64,000 nt of DNA from M3007 sp031425035 (GCA_031425035.1 JANPIN010000016.1:72765-136764), one strand, 5' to 3'; shown: positions 54,301-63,774, numbered from the stretch's first letter. The notes: generated by a model not told the origin, from the letters alone. A program made the numbers and translations.

Positions 54301-56893
54301 CGCGTAATTCGCCAGCTTCGTTCAGCGTAGCGAGGTGGTCGATGATATACTGGGCCAGCGGGTACTCGGCCCGGTTCGTCACCGCCGGAAAATCGAGGTA
54401 CAGGTGGGCCCAGGGGCTTTCGGAAGGCTGCGGCTGATTGCTGTTCCCGGCCTCCGCCACGTGAATAAAGGTCTGCGGCGCTTTCCAGGCTTGAAACATG
54501 TCCAGGCTGACGTGCGGGCGTTTGGATTCCCGCGCCACGCCTTCAAAAGCCAGTAACAAGGCCTGCCGCAGGAATAAATACAGCACGGCGGCCGGTTTTT
54601 TATTGTCGGTAAAACCGGCTTCCTGGCGCAGATCGTCCACCGATTCCTGCGCTTTTTTCAGCAGCCATTCCAGATAATTAAGGGGATCGGGCGTGTAATC
54701 GCGCACCGGCTCGGTTTCGGAAGGCGGTATATCATCCACCAGATTTTTATGTAGTTGAAAAGGCCGGCCGAAGTAATTACGCGTTAGGTTTTCCGGAATA
54801 TCGTACCCGTCATAGCCCAGCTCGCGGAGCAAGTCACCACCGGCGGCATCGGGCGTTTGTTTACCCTTAATTTCACCCAGTCCGTTGTAGACCTTCGTAT
54901 TATAACTCACGTAATACGGCTCGCCGAGTACCGCGTGGATTTCTTCAGCGGTCGGGTGCAGGCCCAGAATATGCAGCAGCGTCTTCTGCGGATCGGGGTC
55001 GCCGGGTAGGCCCACTTGATCGACCTGTCCACCTAGTCCACGCCAGAGGTCGTCGAGTTGCAGCAGCAATTGGTATAACTGGTTGAGGTATGCAGTTTCC
55101 GCCTCGTTGCGCCGATCGCTTACCTGCGGGATCCAGCCTATTTTCCGGAAGGGCGTCACCGGAAGAATGCCGTATGGCTGGCGGCCGATGCGGATGGCCG
55201 GCACCGGACCGCGTCCGGAAACGTAGCGGTTAAAGAACGACCGCGTCCGGCGAATGGCCTGGTCATCCAGCACCGGATGCAGCATGCGCTCGAAATAATA
55301 GCCCCAGGTGGCCGGCCAAAGCGCCGTGTTCATGGCCCTCGCTTCCAGTTGATCGCGCTGCCCGGCATTGGGTACCTGTTGCAGCGCGGCGGGATTGAGG
55401 CCCAGCCACTCGGCCAGCCACTGGCCGTCCCGTTTCAACAGCGGATCGGTGCTCGGCGTAAATTGCGGGATGTGTTTAACGAAAGCGTCATAACTATCGT
55501 CGGCATCGTCGGTGCGCTGGAAAGCCGATTCGACCTCTTCGGTGTTGTTGGTGGGCGTACCCTGCGGCACGATGGCAAAACCGTTCCGGCTGTATAAATG
55601 GTTTTTCAGCAGATTTTCCAGTTCGCCCGCATTCTGCTCCGCATCGGCGCTGAGGCGGACGCCCACCACAAAAACGCGTTCAAATCCATTGGCCGCCTGC
55701 TGGTTATTCAGCGGCACTTTCAGGCCCAGTCCTTTTTGCACGGCGGCCTCGAAATCGGTCATCCAGCGAATTTCTTCGGTCAGTTCGAGATCCCCATCTT
55801 TCTCTATAAACTGCTGGGCATCCGTTGGGTCCGGGCCCACGACCAGCGGCAGCGTCAGGGGCCGAAACAAACGTTCCAGCAGCGGCTGACCGCCATTTTG
55901 ACCGATAAAAACAAAACGATCGGGGAATAAGGTGACTTTGGGCGCCTGGGTCCAGGAAAAATTCTTGGTATCCAGGTCGGGATAAGGCGTGAACTGGACC
56001 AGCGCCGCCGCTGCATCCGCCTGTTCCGAATTGGCCCATTCGCGGATGTTGTCGGGCGCAAAATCCTGCACCACCTGGTTGGCGATGGCGGCCGAACTGC
56101 CGGGCGCATTGACCAGGTTTTGGAAAGCCGTAATCAACATCGCTGCATCGCCTTTTGCCTGCCAGACGGCCCGCCAGTAGCTGAACACCTCCGTTTGCGC
56201 CAGCGGTAAGGCCTGATCCGCCGCAATGATCAGCACCACGGCGTCGGCCGTAGCTTTTACGGGTTTATCACCCGGATTCAGCGGCGCAAAGTTTTGGAGG
56301 ATCCAGGCTGCCCGGCCCGCGCCTACACTGCTCACCAGCCCGCGCCAGGCTGCCCGTTCCTGTTGTTCTATACCGCCCGCTTTCCAGGATTCTATGTAAT
56401 AACGGCGCGCGGCGGTAATTTCCGTACCCGACAAAGTAGGTTCAAACGTGTCGATCAGGCAATCATCGGGGTAAATGCGGACCCAGAGTTCCTGCTGCGG
56501 CGCGGCCACGGCCGAAGCAATGGTCTTAAAACGCGTCTCGATGCGCACCGGAAAAAGCAGGAAAGGCAGCGCATCATCCAGCCGCGACACAAACTGGGTG
56601 GGGTCGGAAAACTCGAAGAAGCTGCCGTAGCGCCCATCCAGCAGTTTGCCCGCCTGCGCGTACTGACTTTCCGCCTGCTGCAACAGTTCGTTCGCCTTGG
56701 TCCGCTCGTTTTGCAACTGCTCCAGGTGCTGCCCGGCCGCGGGATTGTTCCCGTTGGCCTGCCGTGCCAGCTGGCTGATTTGCGCATCCATGCGCTGCAG
56801 ACGACGGCGCGCAGCATCCCGTTCCTGCTGAGCGGCACTTTGCCCGGCCCGGGCTTGCTGAAGTTGTTGACGGGATTCGAGAAAATCAGCCAT
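51365..56893 (-). CDS. Giant-cluster protein 3: 1842-residue protein with N-terminal coiled coil
   Basis: I use the ATG at 56893 (MADFLESRQQLQQARAG); the frame is open to 56971 but would overlap the upstream gene with a Ser-rich tail. Residues about 1-90 form a heptad-rich, Ala/Gln-rich coiled coil (DAARRRLQRMDAQISQLARQ). After it comes FPVRIETRFKT and WVRIYPDDCLIDTFEP, then GRGPVPAIRIGRQPYGILPV, GLHLGAYGWLENVKP and FIHAPSLNQAVTASVLRNGY. The C-terminal region has ENTMLLSGAFGQAEP and CGLLVDEWTEVIP followed by GLAFHFDRPNAEPPQAWLLA. There is no signal peptide, transmembrane span or nucleotide-binding motif. The many short invariant-looking blocks suggest a large scaffold. It is 52 bases downstream of the 1106-residue gene. 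Family and function are unknown. Confidence 0.82.
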   Translation of the reverse strand: MADFLESRQQLQQARAGQSAAQQERDAARRRLQRMDAQISQLARQANGNNPAAGQHLEQLQNERTKANELLQQAESQYAQAGKLLDGRYGSFFEFSDPTQFVSRLDDALPFLLFPVRIETRFKTIASAVAAPQQELWVRIYPDDCLIDTFEPTLSGTEITAARRYYIESWKAGGIEQQERAAWRGLVSSVGAGRAAWILQNFAPLNPGDKPVKATADAVVLIIAADQALPLAQTEVFSYWRAVWQAKGDAAMLITAFQNLVNAPGSSAAIANQVVQDFAPDNIREWANSEQADAAAALVQFTPYPDLDTKNFSWTQAPKVTLFPDRFVFIGQNGGQPLLERLFRPLTLPLVVGPDPTDAQQFIEKDGDLELTEEIRWMTDFEAAVQKGLGLKVPLNNQQAANGFERVFVVGVRLSADAEQNAGELENLLKNHLYSRNGFAIVPQGTPTNNTEEVESAFQRTDDADDSYDAFVKHIPQFTPSTDPLLKRDGQWLAEWLGLNPAALQQVPNAGQRDQLEARAMNTALWPATWGYYFERMLHPVLDDQAIRRTRSFFNRYVSGRGPVPAIRIGRQPYGILPVTPFRKIGWIPQVSDRRNEAETAYLNQLYQLLLQLDDLWRGLGGQVDQVGLPGDPDPQKTLLHILGLHPTAEEIHAVLGEPYYVSYNTKVYNGLGEIKGKQTPDAAGGDLLRELGYDGYDIPENLTRNYFGRPFQLHKNLVDDIPPSETEPVRDYTPDPLNYLEWLLKKAQESVDDLRQEAGFTDNKKPAAVLYLFLRQALLLAFEGVARESKRPHVSLDMFQAWKAPQTFIHVAEAGNSNQPQPSESPWAHLYLDFPAVTNRAEYPLAQYIIDHLATLNEAGELREQLAALDLLTQTPTAALERLLREHLDLCHYRLDAWKMGLLNLQLSFMRFSPQANDGAENQAKRGLHLGAYGWLENVKPKAKQLQPVQLNEELNTVFNPADSKLPPLVRDSSNGGFIHAPSLNQAVTASVLRNGYRANATPGDPDLLAVNLSSERVRQSVGLIEGIRNGQKLGALLGYHFERDLHDAGTGLDKFILELRTEFSLNAQKLKTTQTPNTPVEFIEANNVVDGFALMNFLDKNKTAPDPLSAILPGSTAAERGQVIAAARKLFDLADGVADVALAESVHQVVMGNYDRAAATMDAYAAANLPPEPEVVRTPRSGHTLTHRVGIQLRPNAAAVAGDNPRHQAEPSLNDWLADHLPPAADLGVVVHYYPDPANPATFERLFVTQADLDLAPLDLLFTVSEGATQAASDLDDLVLAFVATRPDVRPDTRIELAFVAAEPGRITFFEATPLLTSLRALALRSRPLEATDVQLPGEASVTKTGPIRLDTSRIDAVAVALGSLKTAANNFLVVVQPDADGGVLTALDSHLDQFRQLSTQAGLFGLPHTGFAMAWQNRADIYTAIRQKLTALTLRWAGHLAASQAITTAIIVPTDADVEALQEAGRLVSTRLLPADALPAALSVEVLSRQNLFEAKLMALQAILAASPNTLSAFHQQVLTELPLTDFEPLEFNLNDQTGAMQTLLDELLLRARAMAAEADRRLLGAAAKVAAQVTEADPVKQVQLLQEAGKTLLGDDFRMIPAFKVSTATGFEWKNAYDSTNGLLNYVKTRAENPLPLPVDEWLHGAARVREKMFHLENTMLLSGAFGQAEPNLQPLQLPFRAGEDWLALEFDPANPANTLETERLLYTAHYAEALQPADWQCGLLVDEWTEVIPQKEEVTGLAFHFDRPNAEPPQAWLLATPATFTGAWQWEDLLAVLNQTLDDARTRAVEPDILGQRFAALLPAVLTETSWSPMTISANLIARAAREFTTLAVQNPS

Positions 56894-56945
56894 TTTTGTT
56901 GAATTGAAAGATGATGATGGGGGGGTAGATGAGCTAACCTTTTCC

Positions 56946-59900
56946 TCAGGTCGGCAGCATATCCGACGCATGCACCGCTACCAGCACCGGCACCTGGTAC
57001 AGGATATAAGCGATGTCGGCGGCATTAGACGCATTGTTCCAGCTAATATCCTTGTCTTCGCCCATTTGCAGGATGACCCCTTGCGGGTCATCAGTCGTAT
57101 CGGTGGTGATATGCAGGTTGTTCTGGGCGGCCCGTAGGAACGTGCTGTCCTGTTTTTCCACGTCGCCCCAGCCGAGGTCGTTCCAGGTCCGGAACTTGGT
57201 GTTTTTACCCTCGTCCAGCCCGAAACGCGGTTCGCCCGGCCGCTCTTTGATCACGAAAAACCAGCCGGCGTCGTCGGGTTTTTCCGGTGTTTCGCCCTTG
57301 GCCTCGTCGATCGTCAGGTCAAAACCGAAGAAGTAAATATCGGGCATAACCTGGGCGCTGTACAGCGGCGTTTTTACCTCCGTGCGCGGCGGGTTCTCTT
57401 CGTTGGACAGTGGATCCAGCAGTATACGCGGCCGGCTGCGATCGATGGCGCCGCCGGGGGTGTCGCCAACGCGGTGCCAGTCGGCCCGGTGGGCATAGAC
57501 CACTGCGTTGGGGTAGCGCTTCAGCAACTCGCCGCGAATGACCAGCACGACTTCTTCTTTCGGCGGCGCCGTCGCGTCTTTCGGATCGTTTTTCCCCAGG
57601 TCAGAATCCTTGGGCCATTTATGGATTTCCTCGATGTCGAACAGCTGCTCGCGGCGCTGCTCGGCTTTCGGATCGCTGGGATCGAGGTAGGCCTTTATAT
57701 CCCAGAACTGCCGGAAATAACTGCCGCGCTGATCGGTCGGAAATTCGCGCCAGAGCAGTTCGCGGGCCATTTCGTGATTGAGGCCCACCATATAGGACTC
57801 GATGAATTTCTGATTGGTCTCCAGCAGCGAAATCGTGTTCGGCTCGATGAGGTGGATATTCGGTAAAAACAGTTCCGAAGAAATGTCCCGCAGCGGCTCG
57901 TACATGGGGAAATCGATCTTCGGATACTCCATAATATCGTCGAAATCAATCACCTGAATATCGCGGATGCGGGTGGGAATAAGCAGTTGACTCCAGACCC
58001 GCGGCGGTATGGTGCGGGATGGTTCAATACCCAGCACGGTGGCCTGGACGATGGCGGACAAGTTGAGGGGCACCCGCGCCGGCTCCTGCGGGAACCTGAC
58101 CACGGCCTGCTGAAAGCTGTATAAATCGCGCAAAGCCGTTTTGAAGTTCGCGCCTTCCACACTGTCGGTGCTGCCCAGACTGGCTTTAAAACCGCTGTCC
58201 GGCAGACTCAGGTGAAAATCCGGGCTTTTTGGCAGCCGGTCCACTGCCTCAGGCGTACGGCCGGCTTCGGTCAGGCTATCTGCCACGCCAGACTGCTGCT
58301 GCCAGCCCTGCATTTTTTGAAATAAATAAAAAGCAGCACCTGCAATGGCCAGACCGGCGGCTATGCCCGCCGGACCAAAAAACAGCAGTATAAGCAGGAT
58401 CAACAGGCCCAGACCCAGCACCGCCCAGGGCAGCCAGGGGTATTTTCGCAGCAGGTCCAGCAGCCAGGCCGGTACGTTCTGCGGTTGTAACTGACCGGCC
58501 GCCTGATCGATGGTTGAAAGACCGGGCGCCAATACCTTGGGCGGCGCAGCGGCAATTTCGCCGTTGTTCCAGCGCACCAGCAAATCCTTCACCGCCGGTA
58601 CCGCGCCGCCTAAACCGGAGCGCTTCATCATCCGGCCGTTCGGACGGATCATTTTGCGCAGCGGTGCGGAAGTCGCCGTGCGGGTGAGCGGACTTTGCGC
58701 CACGCGATAACTCAGCGTCAGGCCCTCGGCGACTACGCGGCGTTGTACCGGGGCGGCCAGCAGGATCAGTTTTTCCGGTTGTTTTTCCGCTAACGTGTTG
58801 ATGTAGCGCGTATGCCATTGCCGTCCGACCGCCAGCGCAAACTGCCCGCGCCTTAAATGGCGGTTGGCTTCCAGCACGTCGCCGAGTTGCTCCCAGGCTT
58901 TGTCCATGTAATTTTCCTGGTTCTCCTGCACGACCCGGGTCCCGAAACCGGAAGCCACGCGGTAACGCGGATCCAGGTTGAGGTCATGGATCCAGTTCAG
59001 ATTATGGGGCACATCGCTGCCATTGGCCTCTTTCAACACGCGTTTGACCGCCGCATGCCAGCGACCGTAAATGGGCGGCGTGATCACCGGATCGTCGCTA
59101 TCGTTGTCGGCTACGGGCGGCTGATCCGCGTCGGTATTGGCCGTGCCGGCATCGGTTTGGGCGTAGTCGTCGGCCAGGTTGAGCAGGGCAGCCAGTCGCT
59201 GCTGGAAAAATTGCGGATAGGGATTGGCCGGCGGCGTAGCCCAAAGATCATACCGATCAAATTCCTGTTTGTCGGTGGGTTTTAAGGTGGAATACGGCAC
59301 CCGCAGCGCGCCACCCAGCCGCAGCACATCGTTCAACACGCCCAGATTGGGTAAGGCCGCGCCGGGATTTTGAATGTCCATATCGCGCTGCCCCACGCGG
59401 GTAGGCATCGGGCGGGGGACCAGCAGGCGCACCAGATATTCAAAATCGCCCATGGCGCCGGTGCGGAATTGCCAGCGGAAATAATACGGCATACTCGCCG
59501 CCTCCGGACCTGCCGCCCCGCCCCAGGCCGGCGCCGTAGCGGCCAGCGCCGGCGGAATTTCGAGGCCCAAACCGGCTAGCCGCCCGGTTTCGAAGACCGG
59601 CACGACAAAAGCGTGGTAGGTCTTGTCCTCCACCAGATCGCGCGGGTTCATGAGCCGGGAATAAGCCAGATCGGGGTTTTTATTCAACACGGTTTCCAGT
59701 TGACCGAGCGCGGCGTTAACGTCCGGCGCAACCACCTGCGTACCACTGTGTAAGCCCTCGTTGACGTGCACGTGCGCCCAGGCCCAAAGCTCGTCCTGCC
59801 GGGGCAGCACCTTGCTCGGATCGCCTTTGATGGAAATAAAAGGCAGTGGCCGGTTCAGGATGTTTTTGCCTTCATCAAACTCGGCGCCTTCTTCCAGGAT

Positions 59901-60266
59901 CAGCAGCGCGATCCAGGGCGTCAGGCGGTGCAGACCCGGATCGGCCGCCGCAGGCGTGTAGCGCCAGGGAAAATCCTCGTCGTAGAACTCGATGAAGGGC
60001 AGGTAGTTCGGCTCGAAGTTGGTGATCCAGTGCCGCGGCTCGGTGCGCACAATGGCTTTGGCGTCGATGCCCACAATATCGCCCGGACCATAGAGGCTCA
60101 CGTCGCGTTCGACGGTGGCCAGGTCGTCCGCATCGATGCCCGTACCGGCAATTTCGAGTTTTACCTTCACCTTGGCACGTACGTTCGAGGGGCCGGCCTG
60201 GATCTGGTTGGCAATGCCCTGACGCAGCCAGGGGAGAAAGGAATAGGTAGCGATGGGTGCTGCCAT
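56946..60266 (-). CDS. Giant-cluster protein 2: 1106-residue protein with central membrane hairpin
   Basis: The ATG at 60266 gives MAAPIATYSFLPWLRQGIAN; the frame begins at 60299 but the extra eleven residues are not needed. The N-terminal half has LYGPGDIVGIDAKAIVRTEP, NFEPNYLPFIEFYDEDFPWR, LTPWIALLILEEGAEFDEG and DELWAWAHVHVNEGLHSG. Near residues 602-652 a strongly hydrophobic stretch (WLPWAVLGLGLLILLILLFF, then AAGLAIAGAAFYLF) could form one or two membrane helices in an otherwise soluble protein. The C-terminal part includes VLVIRGELLKRYPNAVVYAH and MPDIYFFGFDLTIDEA. No enzyme motif is evident. It lies 65 bases downstream of the DUF6603-like gene. The role is unknown. Confidence 0.82.
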   Translation of the reverse strand: MAAPIATYSFLPWLRQGIANQIQAGPSNVRAKVKVKLEIAGTGIDADDLATVERDVSLYGPGDIVGIDAKAIVRTEPRHWITNFEPNYLPFIEFYDEDFPWRYTPAAADPGLHRLTPWIALLILEEGAEFDEGKNILNRPLPFISIKGDPSKVLPRQDELWAWAHVHVNEGLHSGTQVVAPDVNAALGQLETVLNKNPDLAYSRLMNPRDLVEDKTYHAFVVPVFETGRLAGLGLEIPPALAATAPAWGGAAGPEAASMPYYFRWQFRTGAMGDFEYLVRLLVPRPMPTRVGQRDMDIQNPGAALPNLGVLNDVLRLGGALRVPYSTLKPTDKQEFDRYDLWATPPANPYPQFFQQRLAALLNLADDYAQTDAGTANTDADQPPVADNDSDDPVITPPIYGRWHAAVKRVLKEANGSDVPHNLNWIHDLNLDPRYRVASGFGTRVVQENQENYMDKAWEQLGDVLEANRHLRRGQFALAVGRQWHTRYINTLAEKQPEKLILLAAPVQRRVVAEGLTLSYRVAQSPLTRTATSAPLRKMIRPNGRMMKRSGLGGAVPAVKDLLVRWNNGEIAAAPPKVLAPGLSTIDQAAGQLQPQNVPAWLLDLLRKYPWLPWAVLGLGLLILLILLFFGPAGIAAGLAIAGAAFYLFQKMQGWQQQSGVADSLTEAGRTPEAVDRLPKSPDFHLSLPDSGFKASLGSTDSVEGANFKTALRDLYSFQQAVVRFPQEPARVPLNLSAIVQATVLGIEPSRTIPPRVWSQLLIPTRIRDIQVIDFDDIMEYPKIDFPMYEPLRDISSELFLPNIHLIEPNTISLLETNQKFIESYMVGLNHEMARELLWREFPTDQRGSYFRQFWDIKAYLDPSDPKAEQRREQLFDIEEIHKWPKDSDLGKNDPKDATAPPKEEVVLVIRGELLKRYPNAVVYAHRADWHRVGDTPGGAIDRSRPRILLDPLSNEENPPRTEVKTPLYSAQVMPDIYFFGFDLTIDEAKGETPEKPDDAGWFFVIKERPGEPRFGLDEGKNTKFRTWNDLGWGDVEKQDSTFLRAAQNNLHITTDTTDDPQGVILQMGEDKDISWNNASNAADIAYILYQVPVLVAVHASDMLPT

Positions 60267-60331
60267 GACGTTGATTTTAATGGTAATTGCTACAAACATT
60301 AGACTTCTCCGAAGTCCTGGTTGCGTCGACC

Positions 60332-63300
60332 CTAACCGCCCACCGCCTCATGCGCCGGAATGACGTGTAACACCTCGCCTAAATCGCCATTCAGAGAAGT
60401 TTGCGCATGCATGAAATCATAGGCCGTTGCTTCACTGTCGAAATACAAATGGCTCTTACTGTAGGGTTTATTGTCAAAATTGGTCGCCACTACATAACCT
60501 TCCTGCTGCACTTTGACCTTATCCTCGAACGGTACGAACAGCTTTTGGGTGGATTTGGAAAGCGCCGATTTGGCCGCCGCATTACCACGCAGAAAGTGGG
60601 TGAACAGACTGCCCATGTAGGCGAAAAACAGGATGATCTTCTTTTTGTATTTGCTGTCGAACACGATCTGTTCATAGCGTACCGTGCGTTTTACTGCGCG
60701 GCTGGAAACCGTTTGCCGACCCTCCGCGGAGAGTTCCAGACCGGAGTTCTGTAACTCGTAACCCTTGCGGCTCAGTTTCTCGTCGTTTTTCAAATCCAGG
60801 TACTGACCCATGGCGAACTGCTCCCTGCGCTGGCCTTTTTTACCCAGGCCCGTCGTGGTGGTCCTGACGCTGAAATGTTTGGCATCGGCCACTTTCCGGG
60901 CGCCGATCTTGGCAATGTCGAGGTCGAGCGGTACAGCGCGCTGACTGACCACCAGGATGCCCACCGGATGCAGCACCAGTCCGTCGTTTTCTTCTATGGC
61001 GCGCAGAGAGACCAGCAAATTGCTGCCTTTGGGTAGTTCGGCGCGCCAGTTCTCGGTCTTGTTGAACTCTTTTTCCAGCAGTGGAATGACCGGGATCGGC
61101 GGCAGCGATGTATCTTCTTTATCGCCCCAGGTGACGTCGAAATCGGCGGAAATGTCGAAGAAAAGCAGCGACAGGGTGCCCGTTCCTTTGGCGCGCCAGG
61201 GGGTCGGACCTTCCAGGGAAAGTTCCAGACGAATGGAGAACAGACCCAGCCCGAAGACCTTGAGTTCGACGGAGCCCGATATTTCGATGATGAAATAAAA
61301 CGGCGAGAACTGGAACAGCGCGTCGAGGGCCAGGTGCCCGAAAATACCAATTTCATCCAGCCCCAGGCGCAGTTCCAACCGGGCGCCGAACTGCACCGTA
61401 TTGGAGGTAACGGCGAAATAGGCTTCTACGCGAATGCGGCTAACTGGCGTGTTGAGGATGTCGAGCGCAATGCGGTGCGGCACCGGGAAGGGGAGGGGGG
61501 GCGGATTGAAACGCGGGTGAAAACCGCCGACGGAGAGCACGAAATTGGCGTCGTCGCCCCAGGCCACCAGCAAACCCATGCCGCCTTCGATGCTGATGAA
61601 CAGTACCCGCGATTCGAACAGTTCGGCAAAGAACCACAGCCGCTGTTTATCGGGTTCGATGGCGCCGATGAAATTCACCTGGATGACAATGAGCGGGGCC
61701 TCTTCGGCGGGCAGCGCGACTTTCAAAATACCCAGAATAGCCACTTTTCCCGGCGGAATTTCTACGATCACCCCGAGGGATAAACTGGCCAGCGTCGGGG
61801 TGCCCCAGCCAATTTTGGCCATCAGTCCGATCAAAAAACGGCCCTCCATCGGTGGGAAATAAGTCCGCAGGTCGCTGATGATGCGCGGGGCATTGGCAAT
61901 CACGTCCTTCGGGAACATGATGCTGTTGATGCCGCCGGTGCGTACGCCTTTGGCAATTTCTTCCAGTTGCATGGTGCGGTTCAGGCCGAGCAAACCACCT
62001 ACCCCATTGAGCGTGAAACCGAAACCCAGCTGTATGCCGGTGAATTCCGCAGAAATGATAATGAGCAGCGAAAACCCCTTGCTGCCGTCGGGCATTTTGG
62101 TAGTGATGAGCGCGATGGCTTTCACCGTCACGATGCTCATGATCGACAGCTCCAGCGCACCGGCGTATTCTTCTTTGTCAAAATCAAAATACAGGTAACC
62201 GCCGCCTTTGACCACGCCCACGTCGAGGGAAAGACCAACGCCTTTGGGCGGCTGAAAACGCAGGGCAAAATCCAGCGGACCGGCATTGCCTTTACGGTTT
62301 TCCGGCAGGGTGATCTGGGCGCCGATGCCGATTTCTTCCACGACCGCCTGCAAGGGACCGAGCGCGGCTTTGAAACTGGCGGCAGCGATCAGGGGAATAC
62401 CGCCGTCTTTAAATCCGGAGGAAATGGACAGCGCATTGATCTCGATCGGGCCGAGATTCAGGTGCAGCGGCAGTTGAACGGTCAGGACGGAGCTGCCGAA
62501 AAAGAACACGCCGTGCTGGGTGGAGAAACCCATGCCAATATCAAACTCCGATTCGAGCCCGATGCCGGACAGGATTTTCTGCAAAAAACCGTCGCCCTCG
62601 CCGAAATTGACCACGATTTTGGCCTTTTTAACTTCGGCAGTGATCTTAAAAACGCCTTCGGCTTTGTTCGCCGCACTGTCCCAGACAAAACCCACCCCGG
62701 CTTTCAAAACGGCCTGTTTGAGCTCGATGCGACTGCCGCCGGCTTGCCCGATCAGAATAATGGGCTGCCCGTCGTCCTTGCCCAGCGTAATGCGCACAAA
62801 GTTGTCGCCTTCGAGGGTGCCGCTCGGCGGTTTGAACGCCACAGCGCCATCGGGTTGCAGCAGAATTTCCGTTCCGGCAGAAAAGGTGTTGTTGAAAACC
62901 AGTTCCAGTTTAACGTCGCCTTCTTCAAAAGTGGGGGCGCCATCGATCTTGATCTTATCGTCGAAAGCGATGCGCAGGCCGGGCGGCGAAATGTCGGTTT
63001 TGGGGCTGATATTTAAAAACAAAACGTCCAGCACCGGCGGATTGACACTGGTATCGAACACTGCCGGAATGCCGGCATTTTGCAGCAAATGTTCCACTTT
63101 CTGCAAAGCCGCCGTACCGTTGAAACTATTATCGCCCCATTGATACAGGGTATGCAGCAGAGCGCCGGGCGACTGGAACATCTGGAACAGCCGGTCGACG
63201 TGCAGGGTGCGGGCAATGTACATCGGATCGTTGGGCAGCGAGCCGGCGGTCCGTTCGACCACGCTCAGGAAATCCAGGGCGTCGGCCAGGCCCGGAGCCA

Positions 63301-63739
63301 GTTCGAGGTTACGTACGATGATGTAGTCGAACAGTTTACGCGGCAGGTTATCGGCAAACTGCTGCAGTTCGCCCGGCGTGACGCCCAGCGCTGCGGCATT
63401 CAGGCCTTTCAGGGTATTCGCCGTTCCGACCAGACCCTCGATGAAATTTTTCACCAGGTTGATCATCTGCGCGCCCTTTTCGATGATCTGGCCGATGCTC
63501 TCACTTTGAATAGCGGAAATCAGGGCCGCTACGACTGCGGGTATTTGCCCGACGGCGCCGACCACTTCCTTCAGTTTAGCCGCCAGGGCCGCCTGACTGT
63601 CCAGCGCCGGCGAAAAAGTAAGACCCAGCTCGCGAAACAAATCGCGGACCTGCGTGGCATCGAGGCGGTCTTCGAGCGGACGAAGCAAATGCGCCAGTTC
63701 GAGCGCGATGGTTTCCAATGTGCCTGGCTGTTCGGACAT
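60332..63739 (-). CDS. Giant-cluster protein 1: DUF6603-like 1135-residue protein
   Basis: The first gene of the leftward cluster. Residues about 1-150 are helical (ALELAHLLRPLEDRLDATQV, IGQIIEKGAQMINLVKNFIE). The rest is a long run of alternating hydrophobic/polar beta strands with many Gly, for example LDVGVVKGGGYLYFDFDKEE, GIQLGFGFTLNGVGGLLGLN, IAKGVRTGGINSIMFPKDVI and FESRVLFISIEGGMGLLVAW. This pattern resembles DUF6603, a domain of large bacterial proteins of unknown function; the match is from memory and should be verified. Near the end comes GQYLDLKNDEKLSRKGYELQ. No signal peptide is seen. An array of palindromes lies 36 bases upstream of the start, in the place of the promoter. Confidence 0.78.
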   Translation of the reverse strand: MSEQPGTLETIALELAHLLRPLEDRLDATQVRDLFRELGLTFSPALDSQAALAAKLKEVVGAVGQIPAVVAALISAIQSESIGQIIEKGAQMINLVKNFIEGLVGTANTLKGLNAAALGVTPGELQQFADNLPRKLFDYIIVRNLELAPGLADALDFLSVVERTAGSLPNDPMYIARTLHVDRLFQMFQSPGALLHTLYQWGDNSFNGTAALQKVEHLLQNAGIPAVFDTSVNPPVLDVLFLNISPKTDISPPGLRIAFDDKIKIDGAPTFEEGDVKLELVFNNTFSAGTEILLQPDGAVAFKPPSGTLEGDNFVRITLGKDDGQPIILIGQAGGSRIELKQAVLKAGVGFVWDSAANKAEGVFKITAEVKKAKIVVNFGEGDGFLQKILSGIGLESEFDIGMGFSTQHGVFFFGSSVLTVQLPLHLNLGPIEINALSISSGFKDGGIPLIAAASFKAALGPLQAVVEEIGIGAQITLPENRKGNAGPLDFALRFQPPKGVGLSLDVGVVKGGGYLYFDFDKEEYAGALELSIMSIVTVKAIALITTKMPDGSKGFSLLIIISAEFTGIQLGFGFTLNGVGGLLGLNRTMQLEEIAKGVRTGGINSIMFPKDVIANAPRIISDLRTYFPPMEGRFLIGLMAKIGWGTPTLASLSLGVIVEIPPGKVAILGILKVALPAEEAPLIVIQVNFIGAIEPDKQRLWFFAELFESRVLFISIEGGMGLLVAWGDDANFVLSVGGFHPRFNPPPLPFPVPHRIALDILNTPVSRIRVEAYFAVTSNTVQFGARLELRLGLDEIGIFGHLALDALFQFSPFYFIIEISGSVELKVFGLGLFSIRLELSLEGPTPWRAKGTGTLSLLFFDISADFDVTWGDKEDTSLPPIPVIPLLEKEFNKTENWRAELPKGSNLLVSLRAIEENDGLVLHPVGILVVSQRAVPLDLDIAKIGARKVADAKHFSVRTTTTGLGKKGQRREQFAMGQYLDLKNDEKLSRKGYELQNSGLELSAEGRQTVSSRAVKRTVRYEQIVFDSKYKKKIILFFAYMGSLFTHFLRGNAAAKSALSKSTQKLFVPFEDKVKVQQEGYVVATNFDNKPYSKSHLYFDSEATAYDFMHAQTSLNGDLGEVLHVIPAHEAVGG

Positions 63740-63774
63740 ACGTGGAGAGCGTTAAGGGTTACTGCGCGGTCGTA

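Noticed and set aside
49473..63739. Contractile injection or phage tail system
   Set aside because: No tube, sheath, baseplate, Gp25, LysM or AAA+ gene is seen in the window, so I do not assign it to that class although a structural assembly remains possible.
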